Translations under genes and position numbers: made by a program
Notes under the pieces: generated by a model
Told to the model about the DNA's origin: nothing
What the model saw: only the letters and a program-made list of their open reading frames with translations
Databases searched by the model: none
Assembly: GCA_009726135.1 (NCBI GenBank)
Contig: WLIQ01000003.1
Span: 1 to 50,751 of the forward strand
DNA length: 50,751 nt
Source of the DNA: Actinomycetota bacterium
GTDB lineage: Bacteria; Actinomycetota; Actinomycetes; Nanopelagicales; Nanopelagicaceae
Direction of reading: 5' to 3'
Part shown: positions 8,857-17,782 of the stretch, piece by piece
Numbering within the stretch: the first letter of the stretch is position 1
How the letters are laid out: every line of letters begins with the position of its first letter

Positions 8857-10116
8857 ATGTCGCTACTCTCATGGAAACTACATGGAAACGGAAAGACCCT
8901 CTCCCCGGGCGCAGTTGTTTCAACAGATGAACGCCTTACATGGCCCCGCACTATCGGTGTTGGTCTTCAACATATCGCCGCAATGTTTGGCGCAACCTTC
9001 CTCGTCCCAATCATTACTGGATTTCCCCCAACAACAACACTTTTCTTCTCAGGAATCGGCACACTGCTATTCCTAGCCCTTACACAAAACAAAGTTCCTA
9101 GCTACCTAGGTTCATCCTTTGCTTTCTTAGCACCAATTGCTGCAGCTAAGACAAGTGGTGGAATGGCTAGTGCTCTTGGTGGAGTTGTAGTCACAGGTTT
9201 GATTCTGGCTGCAGTTGGATTGATTGTTCGCCAAGCAGGTATTGGTTGGATCAACTGGCTCTTGCCACCTGTAGTCACCGGAACAATTGTTATGGTGATT
9301 GGTCTGAATTTGGCTGGAGCTGCAAAAAATAACTTTGCTGCCGGCCCAATGATCGGTGTTATTACTTTGGCATCTATCGCATTAATCGCTGCGGCATCTC
9401 GTGGCTTTCTCAATCGCATCAGCATCTTCGCCGGCCTAGTTGTTGGCTATGTCGTTGCCCTCATTCAAGGTGATGTAAAAACAGAGATGATCACTGCAGC
9501 TAAATGGGTTGCAATGCCTTCATTTACTACACCAACTTTTGATGCCAAGGCAATTGTCTTGTTCTTACCCGTAGTCCTCGTGCTTATCGCAGAAAACGTT
9601 GGTCACGTTAAAGCAGTAGCTGCGATGACTGGCAAAAACCTAGATGACCAAATGGGTACTGCCCTTATGGCTGATGGTTTAGCTACAACCCTTGCTGGTA
9701 TCGGCGGTGGCTCAGGAACAACAACATATGCTGAAAACATCGGTGTAATGGCAGCAACTCGTGTTTATTCAACGGCTGCATATTGGATCGCAGGTCTGGG
9801 CGCAGTTGGTCTATCGCTATCTCCAAAGTTTGGCGCAGTTCTTAGCGCTACACCAGTTGGAGCACTCGGTGGCGTTGGCGTTGCACTATTCGGAATGATT
9901 GGCGTTCTAGGCGCACGTATCTGGATAGAAGGAAGAGTTGATTTCTCTAACTCAACTAATTTAATCATCGCGGCTTCAGCTTTGATTATCGGTATCTCAG
10001 ATATGTCATGGACACGTGGAGATTACACATTCAGTGGAATCATCAATGCAACATTGGTAGCCATCATTGGGTATCGCGTGCTCAGTTCAATTGCTTCATC
10101 GAGAGGTAATAACTAA
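8857..10116 (+). CDS. Uracil/xanthine permease (NCS2 family)
   Basis: GVGLQHIAAMFGATFLVPIITGF, PSYLGSSFAFLAPI, LIAENVGHVKAVAAMTG, GIGGGSGTTTYAENIGVMAATRVYS. Confidence 0.94.
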   Translation: MSLLSWKLHGNGKTLSPGAVVSTDERLTWPRTIGVGLQHIAAMFGATFLVPIITGFPPTTTLFFSGIGTLLFLALTQNKVPSYLGSSFAFLAPIAAAKTSGGMASALGGVVVTGLILAAVGLIVRQAGIGWINWLLPPVVTGTIVMVIGLNLAGAAKNNFAAGPMIGVITLASIALIAAASRGFLNRISIFAGLVVGYVVALIQGDVKTEMITAAKWVAMPSFTTPTFDAKAIVLFLPVVLVLIAENVGHVKAVAAMTGKNLDDQMGTALMADGLATTLAGIGGGSGTTTYAENIGVMAATRVYSTAAYWIAGLGAVGLSLSPKFGAVLSATPVGALGGVGVALFGMIGVLGARIWIEGRVDFSNSTNLIIAASALIIGISDMSWTRGDYTFSGIINATLVAIIGYRVLSSIASSRGNN

Positions 10117-10126
10117 TATCTGACCT

Positions 10127-10771
10127 ATGGTAATTCCTTCGCGGTTAGCTGAGTACGTCGTTGCCGCGATGATAATTATCTTGGCGCCTGGCCCGAGCGT
10201 GTTATTCGTAATCGCTCGGGCCATTGCGTGGGGTCGAAAGGTGGCCGTCTTCACCGTCGCAGGCAATGTCTCTGGTTCTTTTGTTTTATCTGTTTTTGTG
10301 GCTCTTGGTCTTGGTCCGATTTTGCAGAGATCAGATCTTGCATATACAGCAGTGCAATGGGGTGGTGGCCTTTACTTAATATATTTAGGTATTGATGCAA
10401 TTCGACATCGTAAAATTCATGCCGCCGATATGACTAATCAAGGCGATAGTGCGCCATCTGCACTTCGCTCCATTCGTGATGGTTTTTGGGTTGGTGCCCT
10501 CAATCCCAAGGCAATTGTTTTTTATGCCGCAGTTTTGCCGCAGTTTATTGATCGGGATAAAGGACACATCACCGCCCAGTTAATTTTGCTAGGCGCTATC
10601 TTCTCCATCCTTGCTTTTATCTCTGATGGTTCTTGGGGTTTGTTGGCTGGAACTGCACGGGCGTGGCTAGCAAAAGATTCATCCCGCCTTGAAAAACTAC
10701 GCGCAACCGGTGGAGGCATCATGATTTTGTTAGGACTATCGGTATTGTTCTTCGCAATTGTCAGTGTCTAG
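10127..10771 (+). CDS. LysE/RhtB family translocator
   Basis: IILAPGPSVLFVIARAIAWGRK, GGGLYLIYLGIDAIR, GFWVGALNPKAIVFYAAVLPQFID. Confidence 0.92.
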   Translation: MVIPSRLAEYVVAAMIIILAPGPSVLFVIARAIAWGRKVAVFTVAGNVSGSFVLSVFVALGLGPILQRSDLAYTAVQWGGGLYLIYLGIDAIRHRKIHAADMTNQGDSAPSALRSIRDGFWVGALNPKAIVFYAAVLPQFIDRDKGHITAQLILLGAIFSILAFISDGSWGLLAGTARAWLAKDSSRLEKLRATGGGIMILLGLSVLFFAIVSV

Positions 10772-10786
10772 AGCCACAATAAGCAT

Positions 10787-11470
10787 ATGAAAAAACCGCT
10801 AAAGCCAGCACGCGAAAACATATCTCCTTCAGATTTAACTTTTGGACTCTCAACATGCAAACGCTGCTTGTGGGTGAAGTACTGGTACAAAGTCAGCGCT
10901 CCGATGACCATGCCTCTAGTTGGCACGTTGTCATCACTGCAAGAGGAGTTTTTTCAAAGAGCTGATATGCCAACTATTGATTCTTCCCTTCGCCCAGGAA
11001 CAGTTACTAAATGGGGCGAATTTGTTAAGAGTAAGCCTATTCAAATAAAAGGCCAGGACACGCGTTGGCGCATTCTAGGAAAGTACGATCTGATTTCAAC
11101 TAATGATGATGGAACAGTTGGACTCATTGACTGCAAAGTTTCAGATTCAGAACGAGATAGCGGTGCTTTTTACTCACCACAGCTTGAAGCATATGCCTAC
11201 GCTCTTGAAAATCCTGCAGCTGGAAAAGCGGTCGAAGTAGCATCAATGGGTTTACTCGTGTGGAAACCGACTCATACTGTTGGAGATAAGCCAGATAACA
11301 GTGGCTTTGGCATTTATCAAAAATATGTTTCAGTAGAGCGCGATCACGATAATTTTATGCGAGTTATAGCTGACTTCATACATGTTTTAGAGGGCGATAT
11401 CCCTGAATCGGGACCAACCTGTACTACGTGCCAGTTCCTTAACGTTCGTAATGGATTAGATCTTCTTTAA
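10787..11470 (+). CDS. PD-(D/E)XK nuclease-fold (RecB/Cas4-like) protein
   Basis: GKYDLISTNDDGTVGLIDCKVS and YSPQLEAYAYAL match the PD-(D/E)XK core; CxxC pairs near both termini (CKRC, CTTC). Confidence 0.75.
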   Translation: MKKPLKPARENISPSDLTFGLSTCKRCLWVKYWYKVSAPMTMPLVGTLSSLQEEFFQRADMPTIDSSLRPGTVTKWGEFVKSKPIQIKGQDTRWRILGKYDLISTNDDGTVGLIDCKVSDSERDSGAFYSPQLEAYAYALENPAAGKAVEVASMGLLVWKPTHTVGDKPDNSGFGIYQKYVSVERDHDNFMRVIADFIHVLEGDIPESGPTCTTCQFLNVRNGLDLL

Positions 11471-12168
11471 TCTTCTTCGCCAGCTACGTTAATATCATCT
11501 GGGTTGGATTTCTTTGGTGCGTATGTATCAACATATTCCTGGCCAGACATTGCTTGGATTGCATTCATAATCTGATCTGTGCAATCACGCAGATACAATA
11601 AATCCGTTGAATCGCCATCGAAATACATAGGCTTTCCAAAGTGCATTCCAACTCGGTGAAGATTAGGGATGACTTTGCCTGTTGGCTGAATCTTGTCGGT
11701 GTTAGACATCGCTACGGGTATAACAGGTGCACCTGATTCAATTGCTAGGCGAGCGATTCCCGTGCGACCCTTATACAGGCGACCATCAGGTGATCGAGTT
11801 CCCTCTGGATAGATGCCTAAGCAATCTCCCTCTGTCAATACTTTTAAGCCAGTGATAAGGGCAGCTTCACTGCGTCGGCCCCCAGAGCGATCAACTGGAA
11901 CTTGACCTAGTGCAATGAAAGTTAACTTCTTGAGCAATCCTTTAGCGCCAGGTGAAGTGAAGTATTCACTCTTGGCTAAGAAAGTAACTTTACGAGGAAC
12001 TACCAGTGGCATAAAGATTGAATCACTAAATGACAAGTGATTAGAGGCGATGATTACTGGCCCCTTTGAGGGAACGTTTCGCAGCCCTTTTACTTTGGGG
12101 CGAAAGCCGGCCATCAGAAAGGGTGTCAAGAAAGCACGCAAAGTTCCGTAGGGCAGGTTGTTGAGCAC
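11467..12168 (-). CDS. 1-acyl-sn-glycerol-3-phosphate acyltransferase family protein
   Basis: ASNHLSFSDSIF (NHxxxxD-like), YPEGTRSPDGRLYKGRTG. Confidence 0.93.
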   Translation of the reverse strand: MLNNLPYGTLRAFLTPFLMAGFRPKVKGLRNVPSKGPVIIASNHLSFSDSIFMPLVVPRKVTFLAKSEYFTSPGAKGLLKKLTFIALGQVPVDRSGGRRSEAALITGLKVLTEGDCLGIYPEGTRSPDGRLYKGRTGIARLAIESGAPVIPVAMSNTDKIQPTGKVIPNLHRVGMHFGKPMYFDGDSTDLLYLRDCTDQIMNAIQAMSGQEYVDTYAPKKSNPDDINVAGEED

Positions 12169-12212
12169 GGCTCTAATTTAGTGGCTATTGCCAGATATGA
12201 CACTATCTGGGG

Positions 12213-12479
12213 GTGAGTAATCCCGGCCCTGGCCATAGCGAGTCCGATGAGGAAGATCTCATTCGTAGCGAGTTTGAATCTATCGTTTCTGGTCTCTCAT
12301 TAGATGAATCAGTGCCGACAACCTATCTGGATGAGCTGGAAAAGTTCGAAGATGCCAATAGATTTATTGCACCTAATCCACCACGTCAAAATATTAGACA
12401 AATGTTTAGGTCAGCACAGTTGGCGGTTAAAAAATGGTTTAACCGCCGATATCACGAAGATGACGGAGTGGAATTATGA
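12213..12479 (+). CDS. Conserved hypothetical small acidic protein (GTG start)
   Basis: 88-aa ORF coupled by ATGA overlap to the next gene. Confidence 0.6.
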   Translation: MSNPGPGHSESDEEDLIRSEFESIVSGLSLDESVPTTYLDELEKFEDANRFIAPNPPRQNIRQMFRSAQLAVKKWFNRRYHEDDGVEL

Positions 12480-13459
12480 GTCAATTTAAATGGGGAATCA
12501 TCGGAACTGGTGGCATTGCTCACGCTTTTGCAAAGGATTTAACCCTACTTGAAGGCCACAGTGTTCATGCAATTGGATCGAGAAACCAAGATTCAGCACA
12601 GAAATTTGCTAGTGAGTTCAATGCACCACAAGCGTACGGGTCGTATGAAGAGTTAGCTCACGATCAAACTATTGATGCAATTTATGTTGCGACACCTCAT
12701 CCATCACACATGGAAAATGTTATGCAAGCTTTGAATGCAAAGAAGCCAGTTCTGTGTGAAAAGCCATTTTCTGTCAATGCTAGACAGGCACGTGAAATGG
12801 TTGCTACGGCTAAGACAAATAATGTTGCCCTCATGGAGGCAATGTGGGCACGCTTCCTTCCGCATTATGCAAAAATTCGCGAAATTGTTGCAAGTGGCAT
12901 TCTGGGCCCAATTACAACTATTCATGCAGACCATGGACAGCGTTTGGCAGATCAAAATATTACTCGACTTGTTGAACCTTCACTAGCTGGTGGTGCTCTA
13001 CTAGATCTAGGGATCTACCCAATTTCCTTTGCCCACATGATTCTCGGTGTGCCCAATTCAATTACAGCTAAAGCAGTGTTTACTGAAAAAGGTGTCGATG
13101 CACAGACATCGATCATTCTTGATTATGCCCAAGGTGCACAAGCAGTTCTCAACACGAGCATGATTGTTCAGACTCCTTGTACGGCCGTTGTTGCAGGTCT
13201 TAATGGCTACCTTGAAGTTGACCGTACTTTCTATAACCCAGCAGCAATGCGCGTAACACTCTACGATGGAAGCATCACCGAATACCCAAATACATATATT
13301 GGACATGGACTTCGAGAGCAAGCCGCTGAATTTGCACGAATAGTTAAAAGCGGAGAAAGGGAATCTCCGATTCTCAAACTCGAAGACACGGTGGCAATTA
13401 TGGAGATTATGGATACCGTCCGTGCGCAAATTGGGTTGAAGTATCCTTTTGAAAATTAA
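12476..13459 (+). CDS. Gfo/Idh/MocA family oxidoreductase
   Basis: WGIIGTGGIAHAFAKDL, DAIYVATPHPSHMENVMQALNAKKPVLCEKPF. Confidence 0.94.
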   Translation: MSQFKWGIIGTGGIAHAFAKDLTLLEGHSVHAIGSRNQDSAQKFASEFNAPQAYGSYEELAHDQTIDAIYVATPHPSHMENVMQALNAKKPVLCEKPFSVNARQAREMVATAKTNNVALMEAMWARFLPHYAKIREIVASGILGPITTIHADHGQRLADQNITRLVEPSLAGGALLDLGIYPISFAHMILGVPNSITAKAVFTEKGVDAQTSIILDYAQGAQAVLNTSMIVQTPCTAVVAGLNGYLEVDRTFYNPAAMRVTLYDGSITEYPNTYIGHGLREQAAEFARIVKSGERESPILKLEDTVAIMEIMDTVRAQIGLKYPFEN

Positions 13460-14400
13460 CTTCTAGCTAAATCAGCAACTCCAACAAGACCGGCCTCATT
13501 ACCAAGTTGCGCCGCAATAACTTGAGGGTAAGGATGTTTTCCAGCAAAGGGCATGGTCCGCTCTAATGATTCGCGGGTTGGCTTTAAAAGAATCTCCCCC
13601 GCATCAATTACTCCCCCGCCAATTACCACGCAGGCAGGATCGAGCAAAACCGACAGCGATGCGATTCCGGCTCCTAGCCACTGACCTGTCGTGTTGAAAG
13701 CAGCTAATGCAACGGGATCACCATCTCGTGCTGCCTCAGTAATCACTTGACCAGTTAAGCCAGCAACCGTCCCATCGCCTCGCGAGAGTAAATTACGTGC
13801 AATCTCTGGTGAAGCGTTTATGGCTTCACGGGCGTGACGAAGCAATGCATTTCCAGAGGCGTACTGTTCGAAACATCCTCGTGCGCCACATCCACAGATA
13901 TGTCCATCAGGAACAACACGCATGTGACCAAACTCTGCGGCAATTCCAAATGCGCCGCGATAAAGATCACCGTTAACAACAATACCGCCACCAATTCCTG
14001 TACCAACAGTAAGCATCATCATGTGATCTTGATTTTTTCCGGCACCAAACTTTGCTTCACCCCATGCAGCAGCGTTAGCATCATTTTCAATGACAACTGG
14101 AAGTCCAATAAGTTTGGTGAGCTGATTATCTAAATCAACACCATTCCAATCCGCAATGTTTGGTGTAGCGAGCATCGTTTTGCGATCTGATGAAACGAAT
14201 CCTGCGGCAGAAACTCCAACACAAGAGACGCTATGTTGCTGCAGTAATTCTTTTGCAACTTCGGCAATAGTCTGAGTCAGAGCGCTTCCACCTTGACGTG
14301 GTGTGTCTTTTCTAGCTGTAGTGAGTACTTTTCCAGCATCATCGACTACGCCACCAAGAACTTTAGTTCCACCAACATCGATACCGATAGCTAATGACAT
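13456..14400 (-). CDS. ROK family sugar kinase (glucokinase-like)
   Basis: AIGIDVGGTKVLGGVVD, TVGTGIGGGIVVNGDLYRG, CGCGARGCFEQYASG. Confidence 0.93.
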   Translation of the reverse strand: MSLAIGIDVGGTKVLGGVVDDAGKVLTTARKDTPRQGGSALTQTIAEVAKELLQQHSVSCVGVSAAGFVSSDRKTMLATPNIADWNGVDLDNQLTKLIGLPVVIENDANAAAWGEAKFGAGKNQDHMMMLTVGTGIGGGIVVNGDLYRGAFGIAAEFGHMRVVPDGHICGCGARGCFEQYASGNALLRHAREAINASPEIARNLLSRGDGTVAGLTGQVITEAARDGDPVALAAFNTTGQWLGAGIASLSVLLDPACVVIGGGVIDAGEILLKPTRESLERTMPFAGKHPYPQVIAAQLGNEAGLVGVADLARS

Positions 14401-14409
14401 TAAAGAAAA

Positions 14410-14847
14410 TTAACCTTCTAGAGATGCTTTGAGCTGCGACAACGCCTGATCAATTGTTGTCTTCTCAGCTTTTTGGCGCATCATTGCCGGAATTGGCATC
14501 GATAAAGAAACTCCCAATTCGTAAGTAACTTGAGTTGTATCTTCATCGATTGCCTTAATCGAATAAGAACCATCCATACCCGCCAATAAATCTGCATCAT
14601 CGAGGGAAAATGAAAGTTTTGCCGGAGCGCCAGACCAGTCGTAATCTAAAATTACCCGATCCTTCATCATGCCCGCATCAATAGTCATCTTTACTTTCGT
14701 GGCCTGACCTTTTTCATCGCTGGCCACCACTTCACTGGATTTGATGGAGCTTGACCAGGAAGGGTATTGATCGATGGCAAAAAGGGCGCTCTCAACGGCG
14801 GCCAGTGGGGCATCGATTGTGATTGTCGAACTACTCAAATCGCTCAT
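14410..14847 (-). CDS. SRPBCC/START-like polyketide cyclase family protein
   Basis: TITIDAPLAAVESALFAIDQYPSWSSSIKSSEVV is typical of SRPBCC folds; position upstream of a FadD gene. Confidence 0.8.
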   Translation of the reverse strand: MSDLSSSTITIDAPLAAVESALFAIDQYPSWSSSIKSSEVVASDEKGQATKVKMTIDAGMMKDRVILDYDWSGAPAKLSFSLDDADLLAGMDGSYSIKAIDEDTTQVTYELGVSLSMPIPAMMRQKAEKTTIDQALSQLKASLEG

Positions 14848-14902
14848 GGACCCTAGGTTACCCTCTTCCGTAATTCTTATTTCTCACGCTAGCGTTAGCG
14901 CC

Positions 14903-16693
14903 ATGAATGAAATCACAACGCCCGCCCTTGTCCCTGCGGCTACTGCCGGCAATCTCACCAATCTCATCGCTGAAAGAGCATGGTTTGAGCCAGAACGAGT
15001 AACCATGTCTCGTCCCCTCGGAGATGGATGGCAAAGCGTAACGGCGCGCGAAGTTGATGAAGAGATTCGCGCAACAGCTAAAGGATTGGTCGCAGCTGGT
15101 ATCCAAATCGGTGATCGCGTTGCGATTATGGCCCGCACTCGTTATGAATGGACCATTCTAGATTTTGCAATTTGGTTTGCGGGCGCAATCGTTGTTCCTA
15201 TTTATGACACTTCATCGGCTGAACAAATTGATTGGATTCTAAATGACTCTGGTTCAACAGGAATCATTGTTGAAACTCCAGCTCTTCGCGAACTAGTACA
15301 AACCGTTTTGCCACAACACACTAAGCACATCTGGATAATGACCGAAGATGTTCTCGCAGTGTTGCGTAATGCTGGTTCACACATCGGTGATGATGAAATC
15401 GATCGCAGACGTAATTCGCTAGGCCCAGATACTTTAGCCACATTGATTTACACATCTGGGACGACTGGTAAGCCTAAAGGCGTATCCCTAACTCACGGAA
15501 ACTTTTTAGCTGAATGCGGAAACGTTGTACAAGGCGCGAGTGATCTTTTCTTAAAGCCCGGCGGTTCAACTCTGCTGTTCTTACCTGTTGCTCACGTATT
15601 TGGACGCATGGTTCAAATTGGTGCGATCAATGCTGGGCTTCACCTTGCACATTGCAGTGATCCCGTAGGTCGTCTTCCATTTGATTTAGCATCTTTTAAG
15701 CCAACGTTTGTTTTAGCTGTTCCTCGCATATTTGAAAAAATTTATAACGGTGCTGAAGCTCGTGCAGAGGCGGCGGGTAAAGGAAAGATATTTAGAAAAG
15801 CCGCTGATGTAGCAATCGCATACTCAGAGAGCATGGATAAGAAGGCAATCTCCCCTCTACTAACGCTCAAGCACGCTCTATTCGACAAATTGGTGTACTC
15901 AAAAATCCGTGCAGGAATGGGCGGTCGAGTTGAAGCTGCAATCTCTGGTGGTGCTCCGCTTGGAGTTCGTCTAGGTCACTTCTATCGTGGCGCAGGAATA
16001 ACTATTTTAGAAGGCTATGGGCTAACCGAAACTACCGCTGGCGCAACTTTGAATTTAACGAGTGCACACCGCGTTGGCTCTGTTGGGCGTCCTATTCCAG
16101 GAACTTCTATCAAGATTGCCGAAGATGGCGAAGTTCTCATTCGTGGACCCATTGTGATGCGCGGTTACTGGCAAAATGATGCTGCTAACGCTGAAGTATT
16201 TGATCACGATCGATGGTTTAAAACTGGTGATCTTGGAAAACTCGATGAAGAGGGATTCCTTTACATAGTAGGTCGCAAGAAGGAGCTCATTGTTACTGCT
16301 GGTGGAAAAAATGTTGCACCTGCAGTTCTAGAAGATCGTTTGCGCGCACATCCCTTAGTCAGCCAGTGCATGGTCGTTGGTGATAACCAGCCATTTATTG
16401 CAGCCCTTGTGACCATCGATCAAGATTCACTTAAAGGTTGGGTGACAAACCACAAAAAAGAAGGCGCATCAATGGCAGATCTTGCTAATGATCCTGATCT
16501 AATCGCCGTCGTTCAAACTGCAGTTGATGATGCCAATAAAGCAGTCAGCCGTGCCGAATCTATTCGAAAGTTTGTTATCTTGCCAACTGATTTCACAATT
16601 GCTGGTGGACATTTAACACAAAAACTTTCAATTAAGCGCCATGTCGTTGCGAAGGAATTCGCAAAGGAGATCGAGCAACTCTTCACAAAGTAA
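14903..16693 (+). CDS. Long-chain acyl-CoA synthetase (FadD15-like AMP-binding protein)
   Basis: TLIYTSGTTGKPKGVSLTHGNF, GYGLTETTAGATLN, DRWFKTGDLGKLDEEGFLYIVGRKKELIVTAGGKN; start placed at MNEITTPALVP because the 14774 start overlaps the divergent gene. Confidence 0.93.
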   Translation: MNEITTPALVPAATAGNLTNLIAERAWFEPERVTMSRPLGDGWQSVTAREVDEEIRATAKGLVAAGIQIGDRVAIMARTRYEWTILDFAIWFAGAIVVPIYDTSSAEQIDWILNDSGSTGIIVETPALRELVQTVLPQHTKHIWIMTEDVLAVLRNAGSHIGDDEIDRRRNSLGPDTLATLIYTSGTTGKPKGVSLTHGNFLAECGNVVQGASDLFLKPGGSTLLFLPVAHVFGRMVQIGAINAGLHLAHCSDPVGRLPFDLASFKPTFVLAVPRIFEKIYNGAEARAEAAGKGKIFRKAADVAIAYSESMDKKAISPLLTLKHALFDKLVYSKIRAGMGGRVEAAISGGAPLGVRLGHFYRGAGITILEGYGLTETTAGATLNLTSAHRVGSVGRPIPGTSIKIAEDGEVLIRGPIVMRGYWQNDAANAEVFDHDRWFKTGDLGKLDEEGFLYIVGRKKELIVTAGGKNVAPAVLEDRLRAHPLVSQCMVVGDNQPFIAALVTIDQDSLKGWVTNHKKEGASMADLANDPDLIAVVQTAVDDANKAVSRAESIRKFVILPTDFTIAGGHLTQKLSIKRHVVAKEFAKEIEQLFTK

Positions 16694-16697
16694 TTAT

Positions 16698-17192
16698 GTG
16701 AGCCTTACACAGCGGGTAAAACTCGCACAAGAGCTACACGATGGCATAGCCCAAGATCTCGTGGGGTTGGGCTATGGACTTGATTCACTTCTTTTTGATG
16801 AAGAAGATGAAACCAAACGTGCCAGATTGCGAGGGGTCCGGTTAGATATCAATGCGTTAATCGAAAAGGTCCGTAAAGAGATTTTTGAGCTGCGAAGAGC
16901 TACAGAAATGGATGGACCCCTCAGTTCAGCAAATACTCTGCAGGACGACCTAGCTAAAAGTCTCAATGAAATAGTTAGGAATGCACTAAACCATTCTCAA
17001 GCTACTCAATTGTTTATTTCAATTAGAGATAATGGAATTGGTGGAGCTGAAGCAAAAAGCAGCCACTTCGGAATCCAAGGGATTCTAGAACGTATGCATG
17101 AACATGGTGCACAGATTAATCTGCAATCTGACTTCACTGGTACAACCTTGAAGATGACAGTTCCTCTAAGTGAGGAATCATGCAACTACTAA
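16698..17192 (+). CDS. Minimal sensor-less histidine kinase (HisKA_3 type)
   Basis: GTG start 4 nt after the FadD stop; KLAQELHDGIAQDLVGLGYGLD (HisKA_3 H-box), LNEIVRNALNHSQA (N box), DNGIGG, FGIQGILERMHEHGAQ. Confidence 0.8.
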   Translation: MSLTQRVKLAQELHDGIAQDLVGLGYGLDSLLFDEEDETKRARLRGVRLDINALIEKVRKEIFELRRATEMDGPLSSANTLQDDLAKSLNEIVRNALNHSQATQLFISIRDNGIGGAEAKSSHFGIQGILERMHEHGAQINLQSDFTGTTLKMTVPLSEESCNY

Positions 17193-17782
17193 TAGTTGAT
17201 GATCACGCAATTGTGCGTGAAGGATTGAAGCGCGCCTTATCGCAAGAGGGTTTTGATTCCATAAATGAAGCAGATTGCGTTAGTGCCGCGCGAGCAAAGA
17301 TTTCTGCATGTGCCCCCGATGTTGCCATCATTGATATCAACTTACCCGATGGAACTGGCTTTGAACTCATTCGATGGATTCGCTCTTATTCAAAATCGAT
17401 TGGCATTGTTGTTCTGACTCTTCATCAAGAAGAGAACTATGTTGTGTCGGCCATGAATGCAGGGGCTAGTGCCTTTGTGTCCAAATCCGAACCAATCCCA
17501 ATTCTTATCGCCGCCATCAGGCACAGCGCAATAGCCCCGTTAACCTTTAGTGCCAATGCCTTAGACAGAGTAATCCGACATAGTCATAGTGATTTGACCG
17601 CCCGTGAATTCGATTTACTTGCACAATTAGAAAAGGGAATGACGACTCAACAAATTTCAGAGCTCATGTTCATTAGTCAATCTACGGTCAAAACCCATTT
17701 GGCCTCTATTTATAGAAAGTTAGAAGTTAATAACAGAACTGCTGCGGTCCATGCAATGCATCAGCGAGGCTTAACCCGCTAG
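17180..17782 (+). CDS. NarL/LuxR family response regulator
   Basis: LLIVDDHAIVREGLKRAL, DVAIIDINLPDGTGFELI, VVLTLHQEENYV, LTAREFDLLAQLEKGMTTQQISELMFISQSTVKTHLASIYRKL. Confidence 0.95.
   Translation: MQLLIVDDHAIVREGLKRALSQEGFDSINEADCVSAARAKISACAPDVAIIDINLPDGTGFELIRWIRSYSKSIGIVVLTLHQEENYVVSAMNAGASAFVSKSEPIPILIAAIRHSAIAPLTFSANALDRVIRHSHSDLTAREFDLLAQLEKGMTTQQISELMFISQSTVKTHLASIYRKLEVNNRTAAVHAMHQRGLTR

Noticed and set aside
14774-14902. Upstream extension of the FadD ORF (start 14774)
   Set aside because: It would overlap the divergent SRPBCC gene, and the residues look like antisense translation; ATG 14903 gives a natural N-terminus.
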